From NCBI RefSeq assembly GCF_000687145.1, contig NZ_JMFG01000006.1, forward strand, positions 81,332 through 145,331: a stretch of DNA of 64,000 nucleotides. Direction: 5' to 3'. Source of the DNA: Thermoanaerobaculum aquaticum (GTDB taxonomy: Bacteria > Acidobacteriota > Thermoanaerobaculia > Thermoanaerobaculales > Thermoanaerobaculaceae). Below are positions 50,539 to 59,837 of the stretch, piece after piece (position 1 is the first letter of the stretch; each line of letters opens with the position of its first letter). The translations under genes were made by a program, and so were the position numbers. The notes under the pieces are model-generated. The model ran no database searches. It was not told the origin of the DNA and saw nothing but the letters and a program-made list of their open reading frames with translations.

Positions 50539-51455
50539 GCACGCTCTGGCCCTTCCCCGACGATGCCCTGCGCATCTCCCGCTTTCCCGCGGCTTCCCCG
50601 GTGCTTTCGGGCCTCCATCGCGCGCTGCACGCGGGCACGGTGCCCAACACCCTGCTGCTGGTGGGCGAGCCTTTGGCCGGCCGGGAGGCGGTGGCGGCGG
50701 AGCTTTCGGCCATGCTCATTTGCCCCGAAGGCAGGCTTTTTTGTACCTGTAGCTCCTGCCAGCGGGTCCGCCAAGGGGTCCACCCCGACCTGCACCTGCT
50801 GCGGGTTGGGGTGGGGCACAAGGAAATCCGCATGGAGGACGTGGAGGAGGTCCTGGCGAACTTCCAGCAGGTGCCGTTTGAAGGCCGACGGCGGGTTTAC
50901 GTGCTGGCGAACGCCCATACCCCTCCCCTTAACGTGTTTGCCGCTTCCGCGCTTTTGAAGACCCTGGAAGAGCCGGTGGCTCACGCCTGCTGGATCCTCC
51001 TGGCCTGCAACCCTCTGCGGGTTTTACCCACCATCGTGTCCCGGGCGGTGCAACTGCGGGTCCCCAGCTCACCTGCCGCGGCCGCCGAAAACCTGGGGCC
51101 CAGGGCCCTGACGTTGCTGCAGGCCGTGCCGGGAAGCCTGGGAGCCCTGGTGGAGGAGGGGGAGGAGGGCGAAGGCTTTTTGCAGCTGGCCCAGGAGCTT
51201 TTGCCCCAGGCCATGAACGGTAACTACCTGGCGCTTTTGCGCCTTTCAGCCCTGGTGAGGGAGCGCCCCTGGCGCGCCTCTCTGTTGTCCGCCCTGAGCT
51301 TGGCCTCCGCCTCCCAGGTTCAGCCCGAGCTTGCCGAACGGGCGGTGGCGTTGGCGGAAGGGTGGCTTTTGGCGCAGCGGCTTTCTGAGCAGCTCTACCT
51401 GGGGTTTGAGGCTACGGCGTTAGCTTCTCTGGGCCGGGTCCTGGAGGTGACCTAA
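50535..51455 (+). CDS. holB: DNA polymerase III delta' subunit
   Basis: This 306-residue clamp-loader subunit starts with GTG overlapping the tmk stop; tmk-holB is a common pair. The AAA+ region has a degenerate P-loop GEPLAGREAVA, a Cys cluster CTCSSC for zinc, LLKTLEEPVAHACWILLA, and LPTIVSRAVQLRVP, where the SRC sensor motif is SRA. The degenerate ATP site is normal for delta'. It acts in the sliding-clamp loader. Confidence 0.9.
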   Translation: MSTLWPFPDDALRISRFPAASPVLSGLHRALHAGTVPNTLLLVGEPLAGREAVAAELSAMLICPEGRLFCTCSSCQRVRQGVHPDLHLLRVGVGHKEIRMEDVEEVLANFQQVPFEGRRRVYVLANAHTPPLNVFAASALLKTLEEPVAHACWILLACNPLRVLPTIVSRAVQLRVPSSPAAAAENLGPRALTLLQAVPGSLGALVEEGEEGEGFLQLAQELLPQAMNGNYLALLRLSALVRERPWRASLLSALSLASASQVQPELAERAVALAEGWLLAQRLSEQLYLGFEATALASLGRVLEVT

Positions 51456-51485
51456 AAAAGAGCCGCCGGGGGTTGACCCGGCGGC
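51454..51485 (-). terminator. Rho-independent terminator (minus strand)
   Basis: GCCGCCGGG/CCCGGCGGC with a six-base loop is followed on the minus strand by CTCTTTTTT. On the plus strand no T-run follows, so it does not serve holB. Confidence 0.8.
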
Positions 51486-51635
51486 AACCGTTCTACATCG
51501 AAGGGCGGCGCGACCAAGCATTTTTGGTCGGCCTTTGTTTGGCGGGACGTCGTTCGAAAGGCACCGTTTGGCAGGCTTTAGTTTGGTTGGCTTTGCCTGA
51601 CTGGTCGCCTGATCGTCCGCCCTCCTTTCTCGACT
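51454..51635 (-). ncRNA. Probable structured small RNA of about 180 nt
   Basis: A strong sigma70 promoter (51642-51670) and a terminator (51454-51485) bracket a stretch with no coding frame preceded by a ribosome site. The transcript would start near 51635. Its 5' GGGCGG (with TCGA before it) can pair with CCGCCC-T-TCGA near the terminator, closing a long structure that contains the hairpin CGACCAA/TTGGTCG. The same 5' segment GGGCGGACG can instead pair with internal CGTCCCGCC, so two exclusive folds exist. I cannot match it to 6S, SRP, tmRNA or RNase P RNA; 6S is the nearest in length. Confidence 0.42.
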
Positions 51636-51641
51636 ACCTAC

Positions 51642-51670
51642 AGTATAGGCCCCGCTTTTGAATTTGTCTA
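51642..51670 (-). promoter_or_regulatory. Strong sigma70 promoter of the small RNA
   Basis: On the minus strand TAGACA (51665-51670) and TATACT (51642-51647) each match five of six consensus bases with ideal 17-bp spacing. The -35 box overlaps the stop codon of the PEGA gene. Confidence 0.6.
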
Positions 51671-52459
51671 GTCCCCGGGGGTGAGCTTCACCCGGACCTC
51701 CACCCCCTGCCCCGACTCCACGGTCACCGTTTGCGTTTCCCCGCGAAAGCCGGGGGCCAGCACCTCCACCCTGTGGCTGCCGGGCTCCACCGCCAAGCCC
51801 CGCACCATTTGCGCCAGCTCCTCACCCGTGCCCACAAACTCCCCGTCCACGTACACCGCCGCTTGCGGGGGTTCCACGGCAAAACGCAGTGCAGCCTTTC
51901 CTTCCCGCGGCCGCTGCGGCTTTTCCCGCGGCGAAAGCTCCGGACGGAGGGAAGGATCAGGCCGCGGCCGTGAAGCCTCCCGGGCCTCCCGGCCCTTGCC
52001 AAAAACCCGAGCCACCGGCAACCCCTCGGGGCGGTCGTACCAGGGCGCCGGCTTTTCCCCAGGACTGCGGGCCAGCTCAAAATCCAAGGGGAAGAAACGC
52101 CCGGGCTGCGCGTCAATTTCCACCCGCCGGGTTTCGTACCCGGCTAACGAAAACTCCAAGGTGTAACGACCCGGACGCAGGTAAAGGTAGTCGGGGTTGC
52201 CGTCGAAGTCATCGGCGGTACCGATGAGCTGCCCGTCCAGGTAAACCCGGGCATGTTCCGGGCTCACGTCGGTGTCCACCACAGCCAGCTCGGGGGACCT
52301 GGCTTGCACCACCACCGGCGCCACCACCGCCGGGCCCCACCACCAGGGGTCCCACCAGGGCCACCACAGGTGGACCCCCACCCGCACCCGGCCATGGGCC
52401 CAAGCCTGGGGTGCCGCAGCAAGCACCAAAAGCATGCTGGCGAGGATCGTCTTCCGCAT
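51668..52459 (-). CDS. Exported protein with two PEGA domains
   Basis: This 263-residue protein starts at ATG 52459 (ribosome site GGGAGG about ten bases before) and has a signal peptide (cleavage near AWA-H). After a Trp/Pro-rich segment (HLWWPWWDPWWWGP), two PEGA beta-sandwiches follow: residues about 60-130 (SPEHARVYLDGQLIGT, YLYLRPGRYTLEFSLAGYE) and 190-263 (PPQAAVYVDGEFVGT, PGSHRVEVLAPGFRGE). A charged Arg/Pro-rich linker joins them. PEGA domains are cell-surface or wall-associated. The exact role is unknown. Confidence 0.85.
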   Translation of the reverse strand: MRKTILASMLLVLAAAPQAWAHGRVRVGVHLWWPWWDPWWWGPAVVAPVVVQARSPELAVVDTDVSPEHARVYLDGQLIGTADDFDGNPDYLYLRPGRYTLEFSLAGYETRRVEIDAQPGRFFPLDFELARSPGEKPAPWYDRPEGLPVARVFGKGREAREASRPRPDPSLRPELSPREKPQRPREGKAALRFAVEPPQAAVYVDGEFVGTGEELAQMVRGLAVEPGSHRVEVLAPGFRGETQTVTVESGQGVEVRVKLTPGD

Positions 52460-52566
52460 AGCTCGCACCCTCCCACCCTGACGTTAGCAACCCACATGCC
52501 AACTTAAGGCCCTTTGTGTCGGATGGCAAGGGCCCATCCTGAGGACATTTGTCCCAAACACCGTCC

Positions 52567-53331
52567 TCACCGGGGCATTTCGGGAGCAAGGACCGCCGGT
52601 GGCAGGGGGCCCAAGGCGCGCCGCGCCAGCCACCGCCAGGAGTGAGCGGCTACCCGGCGGGCCGGGTGAAGCTGGAAAGCCTCCACGTAGGAAGTTCCTT
52701 CCACGGTGAGGGCGCGAAACGCCGCAAGGCCAGCCATCACCCGGTGGTAGGGGCGTACCGAAAGCTGCGAGGCGTAGCAGGCAAAGGCCTTTTCCTTGGC
52801 CCCCCAGCCTTCATCGGCGTTGACCAAAAGGTTGGGCCACAGGGGGATGCCGATCTCGTAAAACGCCACCCACGCCGGCAAGGCCTTTCGCCAACCGAAA
52901 AGCAACTGCCACCGCAAAGCGAGCTGCAATGCCCGGGCGCAGGCCCGGTGGTCGGGGTGGAGATCGGCGGCATGGGGTGCAAAAACCACCTCCGGACGGA
53001 AGCTGGCGAGCTCCTGGCGAACAGCTCGGGCCAGTCCAGCAACGCAGGCACCGAGCTTCCGGTCTTCAAAATCCCAAAAGGCCCCATCGGGGACACCCAG
53101 GATGTGCAGAGCAGCTTGGGCCTCCGCCCGGCGGACGGGGCTTTCGCCCTGCGCCTCCCCGCCGGTGAGCGCCACCACCCGGAGGCTTACGCCTCTTCTT
53201 CCGGCTTGCGCTAAAGTCGCGCCCAAACCGAACGTTTCATCGTCAGGGTGAGGTGCCAGCACCAGCCAGCGCCGGCCCGGCGGAAAAGCCGTGTGGTAGG
53301 GAACAAGCTCCAGCTCTTCAGCAAACCGCAT
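52567..53331 (-). CDS. PIG-L/LmbE-family deacetylase
   Basis: This 254-residue zinc-dependent N-deacetylase has APHPDDETFGLGATLA (zinc ligands His, Asp and the catalytic Asp) and PHAADLHPDHRACA (third ligand His). The family removes acetyl from N-acetylglucosaminyl lipids and related glycans. It overlaps the YfhO-like gene by 14 bases at the end of the glycan block, so its substrate is likely a surface sugar lipid. Confidence 0.9.
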   Translation of the reverse strand: MRFAEELELVPYHTAFPPGRRWLVLAPHPDDETFGLGATLAQAGRRGVSLRVVALTGGEAQGESPVRRAEAQAALHILGVPDGAFWDFEDRKLGACVAGLARAVRQELASFRPEVVFAPHAADLHPDHRACARALQLALRWQLLFGWRKALPAWVAFYEIGIPLWPNLLVNADEGWGAKEKAFACYASQLSVRPYHRVMAGLAAFRALTVEGTSYVEAFQLHPARRVAAHSWRWLARRALGPLPPAVLAPEMPR

Positions 53332-55549
53332 GCCTTCGTCCCCGCAGAGCGTACACCCCGGCGGCAGCGAACCCCAAGAACCCCAGGGCCAGCCCCACCC
53401 CCAACCCTGGCGGCCCGTACCGCCACATCACCTCGTGCGTCCCCTGGGGCACCACCACCCCCATGGCGCCCAGGTTGGCGGTGACCAGCGGCACAGGGTG
53501 CCCATCCAGGTACGCCTGCCACCCGGGAGCCCGGGGAGCGTGAAACACCGCCAGCACTGGGCCCGAGGCCTGCACCTGGACCCGCACCCGCCAGGGCCGT
53601 TTTTCCACGATCTCCAGCTCGCCTTCCCCCGAAAGCACCGGCGGGGGGGACACCACCGCGGTGTGGGCAAAGTCCAGGCCTTCCCACTGCCCCTGGGAGG
53701 CCTCACCCGGGAGCGGCAGCGCTCGCGTCGCCAGGCGCAACACCGGCAGAAAACGCCGGTTCCGGTAAAGGCGCAGGTGCTCGTTGCGATCCACCTCCTC
53801 CCACCCCTGGTCCCAGGGCGATGCCAAACCCTCGGGCCCCGAAAGCAACCACCGCACCCCCCAGGCTCCCGCCAAACCCGCCCATGGCGTGGTGATGGGC
53901 CCCGGCAGGTCCTCCCCCCGGGCGCCCAACGCCGCATGAAGGGCGGCCAAACTGCGGGGGCGTACGGGATCGTGGGAGCGCAAATCCGAAAAGCCCATGC
54001 GCGCCAGGAGGTTCGCCGGCACCACGTGGCCCACCGCCAAAACCCGCTCCCCGGGCTGGACCCAGCGGGCAAGCAAGGAAGCCACCGGGTTTTCCGGCGC
54101 GAGGCGGGATACCGGCAAGACCGAAAAGCTCCAAAACCCCGCCTCCAGTGCCGCGAGCAGCGGTAAAAGGACGCCCCGGCGGAGGGCCAGAAGTCCCGCA
54201 GCTAAAGTTGGCACCGCCACCGTGGGCCACACCCGTGGCCCCGTCCCCGGAATCGAGGCAAGCGTCAGCACCAGCACCACACCCTGCACCACCAGCCACG
54301 CCAGGGTGAGCCGCCGCGTAGGGATGGGCCTTTTCGGAAATCGAAGGGCCGCCATGGCAATCAAACAAAAGGGCAGCAGGAAAGCCACCCGCGGCCAGGT
54401 CATGTGCCGCAACACCGGCAGGGCACGCCCCACCTCGCGAAAGCCGGGAAGCTCAAAGAAAAGCCCAACGGCAAACACCGCCACCGAAGCCAGTGCCAGG
54501 ACCCAGCGCCGGTGCCGCGTTCGGGTCTCGCCAGCCAACAGCAAAAGCCACGCCACCGATCCGCAGGCCAACGCTACCGGGGCGTGGGGAAAGGGAAAGG
54601 CGAAGTTCCAGTCCGCCGGATGCCCCAAGCGAAAAGGCACCCAGAGCAAGCTGGCAAGCCTCAGTTTGTCGTGCCAAGACAGACCTTCCGCCGGTGAAAG
54701 CACGGCGTGGAACTTCGCGGAATCCAAAACCGTGAGGATCACCGGCAAGCCAAAGCCCAGGCCAATAAGACCGGCAATGGCTAACGGAGGCAGCAAACGG
54801 CGAAGCCGCCGGAAGCGGCCCCAACTGAGCACGAAGCCGGCCAGGGCCAGCGCCAGCGCCAAAAAGGCGGCTGTCTCCGGATGGGTGGACCAACCGAGAA
54901 GCGTCCCCAAAAGCACAGCCAGGGCCGCTCCGGCTTTCCCCTGTCCCCGCAGGGTCCTCGCCAGCAGCCAAAAAGCCCAAGGGGTGGCGGCCACCACCCA
55001 GGTGAGCGGTACCGGCAGCCAGGAAAAGAAGTTCAGCGAAAGGGAAAAGCTCAAAGCCCCAAACCAACGGGCAGGTGGGCCGCAGCCTAACCGGGAAAGC
55101 CAAACCCACATACCGAAAAACGCCGCCAGCACCTTCAGCACCGCCATCACCGAGGTCCCCACCTCCGGCCCCCACAGCCAAACCGGCAGCTGGAGCGGCC
55201 ACGGAAGCCCTGTTTGCCCATTGGCAAAAAGCGGCACCCCACCGCCAATGCGATCGGAAATCCACGGCGGCTCCCCGGCTTTGACCAGCCGCCTCACCTC
55301 CTCCCACCACACCGCAAACTGCAACGGCAAATCACTTTGCTCCCGCGAGCCCACGCGGTGATGCAGTCCCGCGGGAGCTGGCGAGAGAACGCCAGGAACA
55401 ACCAGGTAGAGGTGATGGGCAGAAAACCCAAAGATCGCAGCGAGCACCAAAGCCAGGCCAACGGCTGGGAGAAACTTTCTCGCCTGTCGTGCGTGCTTTG
55501 TGCGCGGGGGCAGCGAATCAAGCGTGGCCGGGTAACGCTTGCGGATCAT
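53318..55549 (-). CDS. YfhO-family large membrane protein (GT-C-like)
   Basis: This 743-residue protein has about 12 membrane helices to residue 490 and then an outer domain. YfhO-type features are the SDLPLQF and WISDRIGGGVPLFANGQTG loop after helix 1 and the C-terminal beta domain ending in a single helix (GLALGFLGFAAAGVYALRGRR). Relatives help add sugars to lipid-linked or wall polymers. The start at 55549 overlaps the upstream stop (ATGA); the frame is open to 55591. Confidence 0.8.
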   Translation of the reverse strand: MIRKRYPATLDSLPPRTKHARQARKFLPAVGLALVLAAIFGFSAHHLYLVVPGVLSPAPAGLHHRVGSREQSDLPLQFAVWWEEVRRLVKAGEPPWISDRIGGGVPLFANGQTGLPWPLQLPVWLWGPEVGTSVMAVLKVLAAFFGMWVWLSRLGCGPPARWFGALSFSLSLNFFSWLPVPLTWVVAATPWAFWLLARTLRGQGKAGAALAVLLGTLLGWSTHPETAAFLALALALAGFVLSWGRFRRLRRLLPPLAIAGLIGLGFGLPVILTVLDSAKFHAVLSPAEGLSWHDKLRLASLLWVPFRLGHPADWNFAFPFPHAPVALACGSVAWLLLLAGETRTRHRRWVLALASVAVFAVGLFFELPGFREVGRALPVLRHMTWPRVAFLLPFCLIAMAALRFPKRPIPTRRLTLAWLVVQGVVLVLTLASIPGTGPRVWPTVAVPTLAAGLLALRRGVLLPLLAALEAGFWSFSVLPVSRLAPENPVASLLARWVQPGERVLAVGHVVPANLLARMGFSDLRSHDPVRPRSLAALHAALGARGEDLPGPITTPWAGLAGAWGVRWLLSGPEGLASPWDQGWEEVDRNEHLRLYRNRRFLPVLRLATRALPLPGEASQGQWEGLDFAHTAVVSPPPVLSGEGELEIVEKRPWRVRVQVQASGPVLAVFHAPRAPGWQAYLDGHPVPLVTANLGAMGVVVPQGTHEVMWRYGPPGLGVGLALGFLGFAAAGVYALRGRRHAVC

Positions 55550-56511
55550 ACGAGATCGCCATCCGCCATGGAAAAGAAAGCGTTTTCCCAAAAGTCGCGG
55601 GGATCGAGGTCGGCGCGGGCGGAAATAGCTGTGACCGTGATTTCATCGTAGGCTTGCGAGCGCACCCATCCGCAGTCGAGAAGGACTTGTGCTGCCAGTG
55701 GATCACCGTGGAGCCAAGTATGGAGCGTCTTACAGCCCCAGTCCTTGGCGAGGGAACCCACAGCGCAAAGAAGATCGCGGAGGACCTGGGGGGACCTTCC
55801 GTCCCAGAGTAGATCCACGAGGTAACAAACCTCCCCACGGGCCCGCAGCACCGCAGCAGCACTGGGCCCTTCACCCTCCAACCAAAATAGAAAGCGGTAC
55901 GGTTGCTCAGGGTGCAGCAAATAACGCCAACGTACGAAGGCCTCATCCCGACACGCCATCACCGGAAAGCGTTCGCGAGTAAGGTGCCAAAGTTGCTCCC
56001 AAAGCTCAGGGTTGAAACCTAAGAAAAGCCCCCTGGGGACGTTGCGGAAGGATCGCCCCGCAACTCTGGCCTCAAATGCCGGCAGGCTTCCTAACGCGGT
56101 CCACCCTAAATGCGAAATCAGTACCTGCGTATGGCGCCGTCCCGCCAAGCCGTAAAGGAGCTCCAGCGGGCCCTCCCGGCAGTAAAGCTCGAAGAACGCC
56201 CTGGCCGTGGCACGGTAAGCGTTTTCGCCACCTGGAAGCGTTGCCCCCAAGTCGGTGCGGAAAGCATCAACCCCTTGACCAATCAGCCGCCGGGCACCCT
56301 GCACGTGAAAGGGAGTTGGCAGTGCCGCAAAGTGCGCTAAAAGCTCGCCTGTTACGCTTTCTGCGGTCAAGACCGCTTGGCCCCAGGGGCACTGGAGGAA
56401 CTTCCACCGCCATTCATCTAAAGACCGAGACTGACGAAACACGCGGTTGAAGGCGCGGTTGATTTTTTCCCCTTGCTCTGGCCCGAAATGGCGGAAGACC
56501 CAGTCAGGCAT
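55546..56511 (-). CDS. GNAT-fold acyltransferase-like protein
   Basis: This 321-residue protein shows the two-lobed GNAT pattern seen in polysaccharide clusters: DEWRWKFLQCPWG near the start and RWRYLLHPEQPYRFLFW in the second half, followed by DLLWDG and a final strand-helix ending in CGWVRSQAYDEITVTAIS. An acyl donor such as acetyl-CoA is expected; the acceptor is probably a cell-envelope sugar. The start at 56511, four bases after GGAGG, overlaps the glycosyltransferase stop by eight bases. The frame is open to 56592. Confidence 0.65.
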   Translation of the reverse strand: MPDWVFRHFGPEQGEKINRAFNRVFRQSRSLDEWRWKFLQCPWGQAVLTAESVTGELLAHFAALPTPFHVQGARRLIGQGVDAFRTDLGATLPGGENAYRATARAFFELYCREGPLELLYGLAGRRHTQVLISHLGWTALGSLPAFEARVAGRSFRNVPRGLFLGFNPELWEQLWHLTRERFPVMACRDEAFVRWRYLLHPEQPYRFLFWLEGEGPSAAAVLRARGEVCYLVDLLWDGRSPQVLRDLLCAVGSLAKDWGCKTLHTWLHGDPLAAQVLLDCGWVRSQAYDEITVTAISARADLDPRDFWENAFFSMADGDLV

Positions 56512-57532
56512 CCCACCTCCATGGTCCGCAGAGAGTACCGCCCAACCCGAAGCCAGCAACCAAGAGGGTTCGGGGGTGTCTATCAAAGGCAAGCGACGAC
56601 CGAATGGCGGTCTCGGGAAAAGCTGTCGTCCCTTTTAAACCAAAAGCGGGAACTCCCAAGGGGCTCGGCGAAACCAGCCACCAGAGTGGCTCCCTAGCAT
56701 CCACGGTGATCGGTACAGGCCTCGCAGGAAACGGGGTTTTCGGCAAAGGGCATGCGGCAATGAGGCTCCCGACCCAGCCAAAGTTTTTTCGATAATAGCG
56801 TCGCCGTGAAGCGAGCATGTGGTGGGCATGATCGGAAGGCGTTGCGCTCATCCCCCACCGGTGCTGAGCTCTCGCGGCTGGCACTAGCGCGCAAGAAAGG
56901 CCTCGTCGTCGGGCTCGGAGAAGCCAGTCCGTCTCCTCAAAGTAGAGGAAATAGCCTTCATCCCAGGGACCAAGCTGAAGAAAGGTTTCCCGGCGTAAGG
57001 CCAGCAGAGCGCCTCCCAAAAAGCGCAGAGGGACGGTCTCACGAGCCTCCCAAACGGCAATCGCTCGCCGGGCCTCTTTGGCCAGCAGACGCTTGCGCAA
57101 GCCACGGAAGCGGCCGGCACAAAGGCGCAAAAGCTCCGCCCCAGGGAGCTGAGGTTCCATGGGGGGAAACATCAGTTCGCCCATCAGAAACTGCGGCCCA
57201 ACAATCGCGTGTCGGTCAAGGCCAACTAAAAGCGAACCCAGAGCACCGCCCTCCAACTCCACGTCAGGATTGCTCACCAGGACGATGTCCCCGCTGGCTC
57301 TGGCAACGCCGCTGTTTACACCTGCCGCGTAGCCCCGGTTGGTTTGGACGATCAAGGAGTCGGGTTGCATGTCTTGGAGGGCGCGTACCTCGTCGGGATC
57401 TTGCGAGTGATCCACGACAACCACTTCAGCCTTGACACCCAGCGTTTTGGCCTGGCGTCGAAACCGCTCAATCGCGCCCCGCACGTAAGAAGAGGACCTA
57501 AAGCAGACGAGAACGAGAGAGACCGAAGTCAT
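56504..57532 (-). CDS. Family 2 glycosyltransferase (rhamnosyltransferase-like)
   Basis: This 342-residue GT-A fold enzyme has SVSLVLVCFRSS at the N-terminus, VVVVDHSQD, TNRGYAAGVNSGV, VLVSNPDVEL (DxD-like) and FLGGALLALRRETF with DEGYFLYFEETDWLLRARRRG, the acceptor/base region typical of WbbL-type rhamnosyltransferases. It adds one sugar from an NDP-sugar to a growing surface glycan at the cytoplasmic face. The start at 57532 is chosen because the fold begins there. Confidence 0.87.
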   Translation of the reverse strand: MTSVSLVLVCFRSSSYVRGAIERFRRQAKTLGVKAEVVVVDHSQDPDEVRALQDMQPDSLIVQTNRGYAAGVNSGVARASGDIVLVSNPDVELEGGALGSLLVGLDRHAIVGPQFLMGELMFPPMEPQLPGAELLRLCAGRFRGLRKRLLAKEARRAIAVWEARETVPLRFLGGALLALRRETFLQLGPWDEGYFLYFEETDWLLRARRRGLSCALVPAARAQHRWGMSATPSDHAHHMLASRRRYYRKNFGWVGSLIAACPLPKTPFPARPVPITVDAREPLWWLVSPSPLGVPAFGLKGTTAFPETAIRSSLAFDRHPRTLLVAGFGLGGTLCGPWRWDA

Positions 57533-57556
57533 TCCGGGTTTTCTCGGCAAAGGATT

Positions 57557-58600
57557 TCAAATAGCTCCAACGTTAGCCCCTTTATCGCCTTCAAAAGTCC
57601 CTTCAAATACCCAGCACACTGCCTCCCGAATTCTCCTTGCCGCCTCCAAGCGCGAAAACTCTTTTGCGCGCTCAAGACCGGCCTCTCGCACGGCACGCCA
57701 TCGGGAAGGTGATTGTAAAAGGTCCATGGCCGCCTCAGCCAAGGCGTAGGGGTCCTTCGGCGGCACAAGAGGCACTACACCCCCAGCCAAAAACCGGAAG
57801 GCGTCAATATCGGAAGCAACCGCCGGTACGCCCGAGGCCATAGCCTCCAAAAGGGGAAGGCCAAAGCCCTCCTCCCAGGAGGGTGCCAGCAACAAGTCGC
57901 ACTGCCGCACAACTTGTGCTGTTTGATGAGGAGTAAGGCTCTCAAAGTAACGGTCGGGTTGAAGGAGCCGACGCTCTTCCTGTGTTAGCGGAAACTGGCT
58001 AATGCGCCATAGCTCAACCGGAAGGCCGCGCGATCGCATAATGAGGACTGCCTGTAGCGCAGTGGCTACTCCTTTCCACTGAAAATCAAACGACCCCATG
58101 ACGAGAACCCTCGGCATACCTCGGGGTTCCGGCTTTCGGCGCTTAGGGCGGAAAAAGGGATCCAGCGGCGGAGGCAGGAGAAAAGTCGGGCGACCGAAAC
58201 GAGCCTCCAAGAGGTTCCCCAGGGAAGGGTTCACAACCCACGTGGGAATCGGCAAGGCATAGGTTTTAAGGATTGATGGCTCCACTTCTGTTCCCTGCGC
58301 GTAGTGGCCTTCAAACCCCTGGCAGTAGTGGACCTTCCTCCCCCAAGGGATAGAAAGGGCTGGTTCAACGGTGGTCCAAAAGGTGGCCACTGTGAGGTCA
58401 GCGGAGGGCAAAAACACCGGTGAAAACGAGGGGACCTTGCGAAACTCCACCTTGAGGGAATACCAAGAGGGTCTTGCCTCCTTAGCCACGACCGTCACGT
58501 CAAGCCCCTGCTCGGCAAGGAGCTCGGCTTGCTGGAGAACGACCTTGACGCCCCCATAAAGCCCCGTGCCTTCAAGGAGGAAAACGACCCGCCCGCCCAT
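57557..58600 (-). CDS. Family 4 glycosyltransferase
   Basis: This 347-residue GT-B enzyme has N-terminal VVFLLEGTGLYGGVKVVLQQAELL, and in the C-terminal half VLVMGSFDFQWKGVATALQA and the catalytic E-x7-E region SWEEGFGLPLLEAMASGVPAVASD. It should be a retaining sugar transferase in glycan assembly. The start ATG at 58600 overlaps the ABC gene stop by one base (TGATG). Confidence 0.88.
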   Translation of the reverse strand: MGGRVVFLLEGTGLYGGVKVVLQQAELLAEQGLDVTVVAKEARPSWYSLKVEFRKVPSFSPVFLPSADLTVATFWTTVEPALSIPWGRKVHYCQGFEGHYAQGTEVEPSILKTYALPIPTWVVNPSLGNLLEARFGRPTFLLPPPLDPFFRPKRRKPEPRGMPRVLVMGSFDFQWKGVATALQAVLIMRSRGLPVELWRISQFPLTQEERRLLQPDRYFESLTPHQTAQVVRQCDLLLAPSWEEGFGLPLLEAMASGVPAVASDIDAFRFLAGGVVPLVPPKDPYALAEAAMDLLQSPSRWRAVREAGLERAKEFSRLEAARRIREAVCWVFEGTFEGDKGANVGAI

Positions 58601-59793
58601 CACAATCGCCACCGGTAAGGCACCTGAAGCAGCGAAGGGTTCCAGCGATCCCCCTTCACTTCCAAAGGGCGCGGGAGGCGGATTCGGTCCCAAAGTACCA
58701 AGCCGGTATCGTCAAAAACGAAGGCGTTGACCCAGAATTTCCCATACCCGAGGGGCAAGGATTCCACGTGACAGGACACACGATCGTCTTTCGCCAGCAA
58801 GAGGGGTGGTAGCCCACTCCAATGAGTGGACGCGAAAAAAACGCACCGCTCGTCTAAGGTGTCCACGGAAACACCCACGTGGAAAGCCGGCGCGCCCTGA
58901 GGGACCTGTAAGTTAAGGTGGAACGTAAGGGGTTCCCCCGAGGTCCAGTTTTCAAGGGCCGGATCGGTTTCAAGAGCGCGCAAGTGTGGGCGTGGCACGG
59001 GATGGGCTTCGGATGTGTCCCGTGCCTGCACCTGTGTGCCGCTCACAGGCTGCTTTTTTCCCAGGAATTCACTGTAGGCTTCCACGACTTCTGCGGCGTC
59101 TCCAAAGGCTTCCACCCGCCCTTCCCGCAACCAGATCGCCCTTTCACAGAAGCTGGTGACCAGGTAAAGGGAGTGCGAGCAGAAAAGGATCGTCTTACCC
59201 CGGCTTTTGAGAGCTTGCATGCGGTCAACGCATTTTTTTTGGAATGCCCCATCACCCACTGCCAAGGCTTCGTCTACCACTAAAACTTCGGGGTCCACCT
59301 GCGTTGCCACTGCAAAGGCCAATCGCGCTGCCATCCCCGAGGAGTACGTGCGAAGCGGTTGATTGGCAAACGGTCCAAGGTCCGCGAACGCGAGGATATC
59401 CTCCAGGCGGGTGGCCATTTCCTTGGGAGGAATGCCCAAGAGAGAGCCGTAAAGAATCGCGTTCTCTCGACCCGTGAAATCCGGGTGAAATCCCATTCCC
59501 AGCTCCAAAATAGCTGCCACCGGTTGGCGCGCGTACACGTCGCCGCTGTCGGGTCTGGTAATTCCAGCTACTATTCGGAGGAGGGTGCTTTTACCCGAAC
59601 CGTTCTCACCGATGATGCCAATGGCCTCCCCGGGTTTGGCTGAAAAAGAAACCGCCCGAAGTGCAGCTTTGCGTGCGCGCTGGGAGCCAAACCCGAATAA
59701 GGCCAATAATCGGTCGCGCCGCCGGAAAAAGAGCGGGTAGCTCTTGGAAACATCGCGGACATCTAGCGAAACTGCCGGCTCTCGCTTCGGCAT
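58600..59793 (-). CDS. Polysaccharide ABC exporter ATPase with C-terminal binding domain (Wzt-like)
   Basis: This 397-residue protein has an N-terminal ATPase domain with Walker A IGENGSGKSTLLRI, signature YSSGMAARLAFAV and Walker B VLVVDEALAVGD. A C-terminal beta-sandwich (about 265-397) resembles the Wzt carbohydrate-binding domain that reads the finished O-chain end. Its permease partner (Wzm) is not in the window and would be expected next to it; the flanking gene instead is a GT-C protein. The start at 59793 follows GGAGAGGG. Confidence 0.88.
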   Translation of the reverse strand: MPKREPAVSLDVRDVSKSYPLFFRRRDRLLALFGFGSQRARKAALRAVSFSAKPGEAIGIIGENGSGKSTLLRIVAGITRPDSGDVYARQPVAAILELGMGFHPDFTGRENAILYGSLLGIPPKEMATRLEDILAFADLGPFANQPLRTYSSGMAARLAFAVATQVDPEVLVVDEALAVGDGAFQKKCVDRMQALKSRGKTILFCSHSLYLVTSFCERAIWLREGRVEAFGDAAEVVEAYSEFLGKKQPVSGTQVQARDTSEAHPVPRPHLRALETDPALENWTSGEPLTFHLNLQVPQGAPAFHVGVSVDTLDERCVFFASTHWSGLPPLLLAKDDRVSCHVESLPLGYGKFWVNAFVFDDTGLVLWDRIRLPRPLEVKGDRWNPSLLQVPYRWRL

Positions 59794-59837
59794 TAAAGCG
59801 ACCCTCTCCGCTCCAACACTATCATAGGGAGCGGGTG

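Noticed and set aside
51454..51635. Identification of the small RNA as 6S, SRP RNA, tmRNA or RNase P RNA
   Set aside because: The length fits 6S, but I find no recognised core: no SRP tetraloop region, no tRNA-like ends of tmRNA, and it is too short for RNase P RNA.
51473..51661. Possible 62-residue plus-strand protein after holB
   Set aside because: It has no ribosome site, its start lies inside the hairpin of a minus-strand terminator, and its codons fit the structured RNA better.
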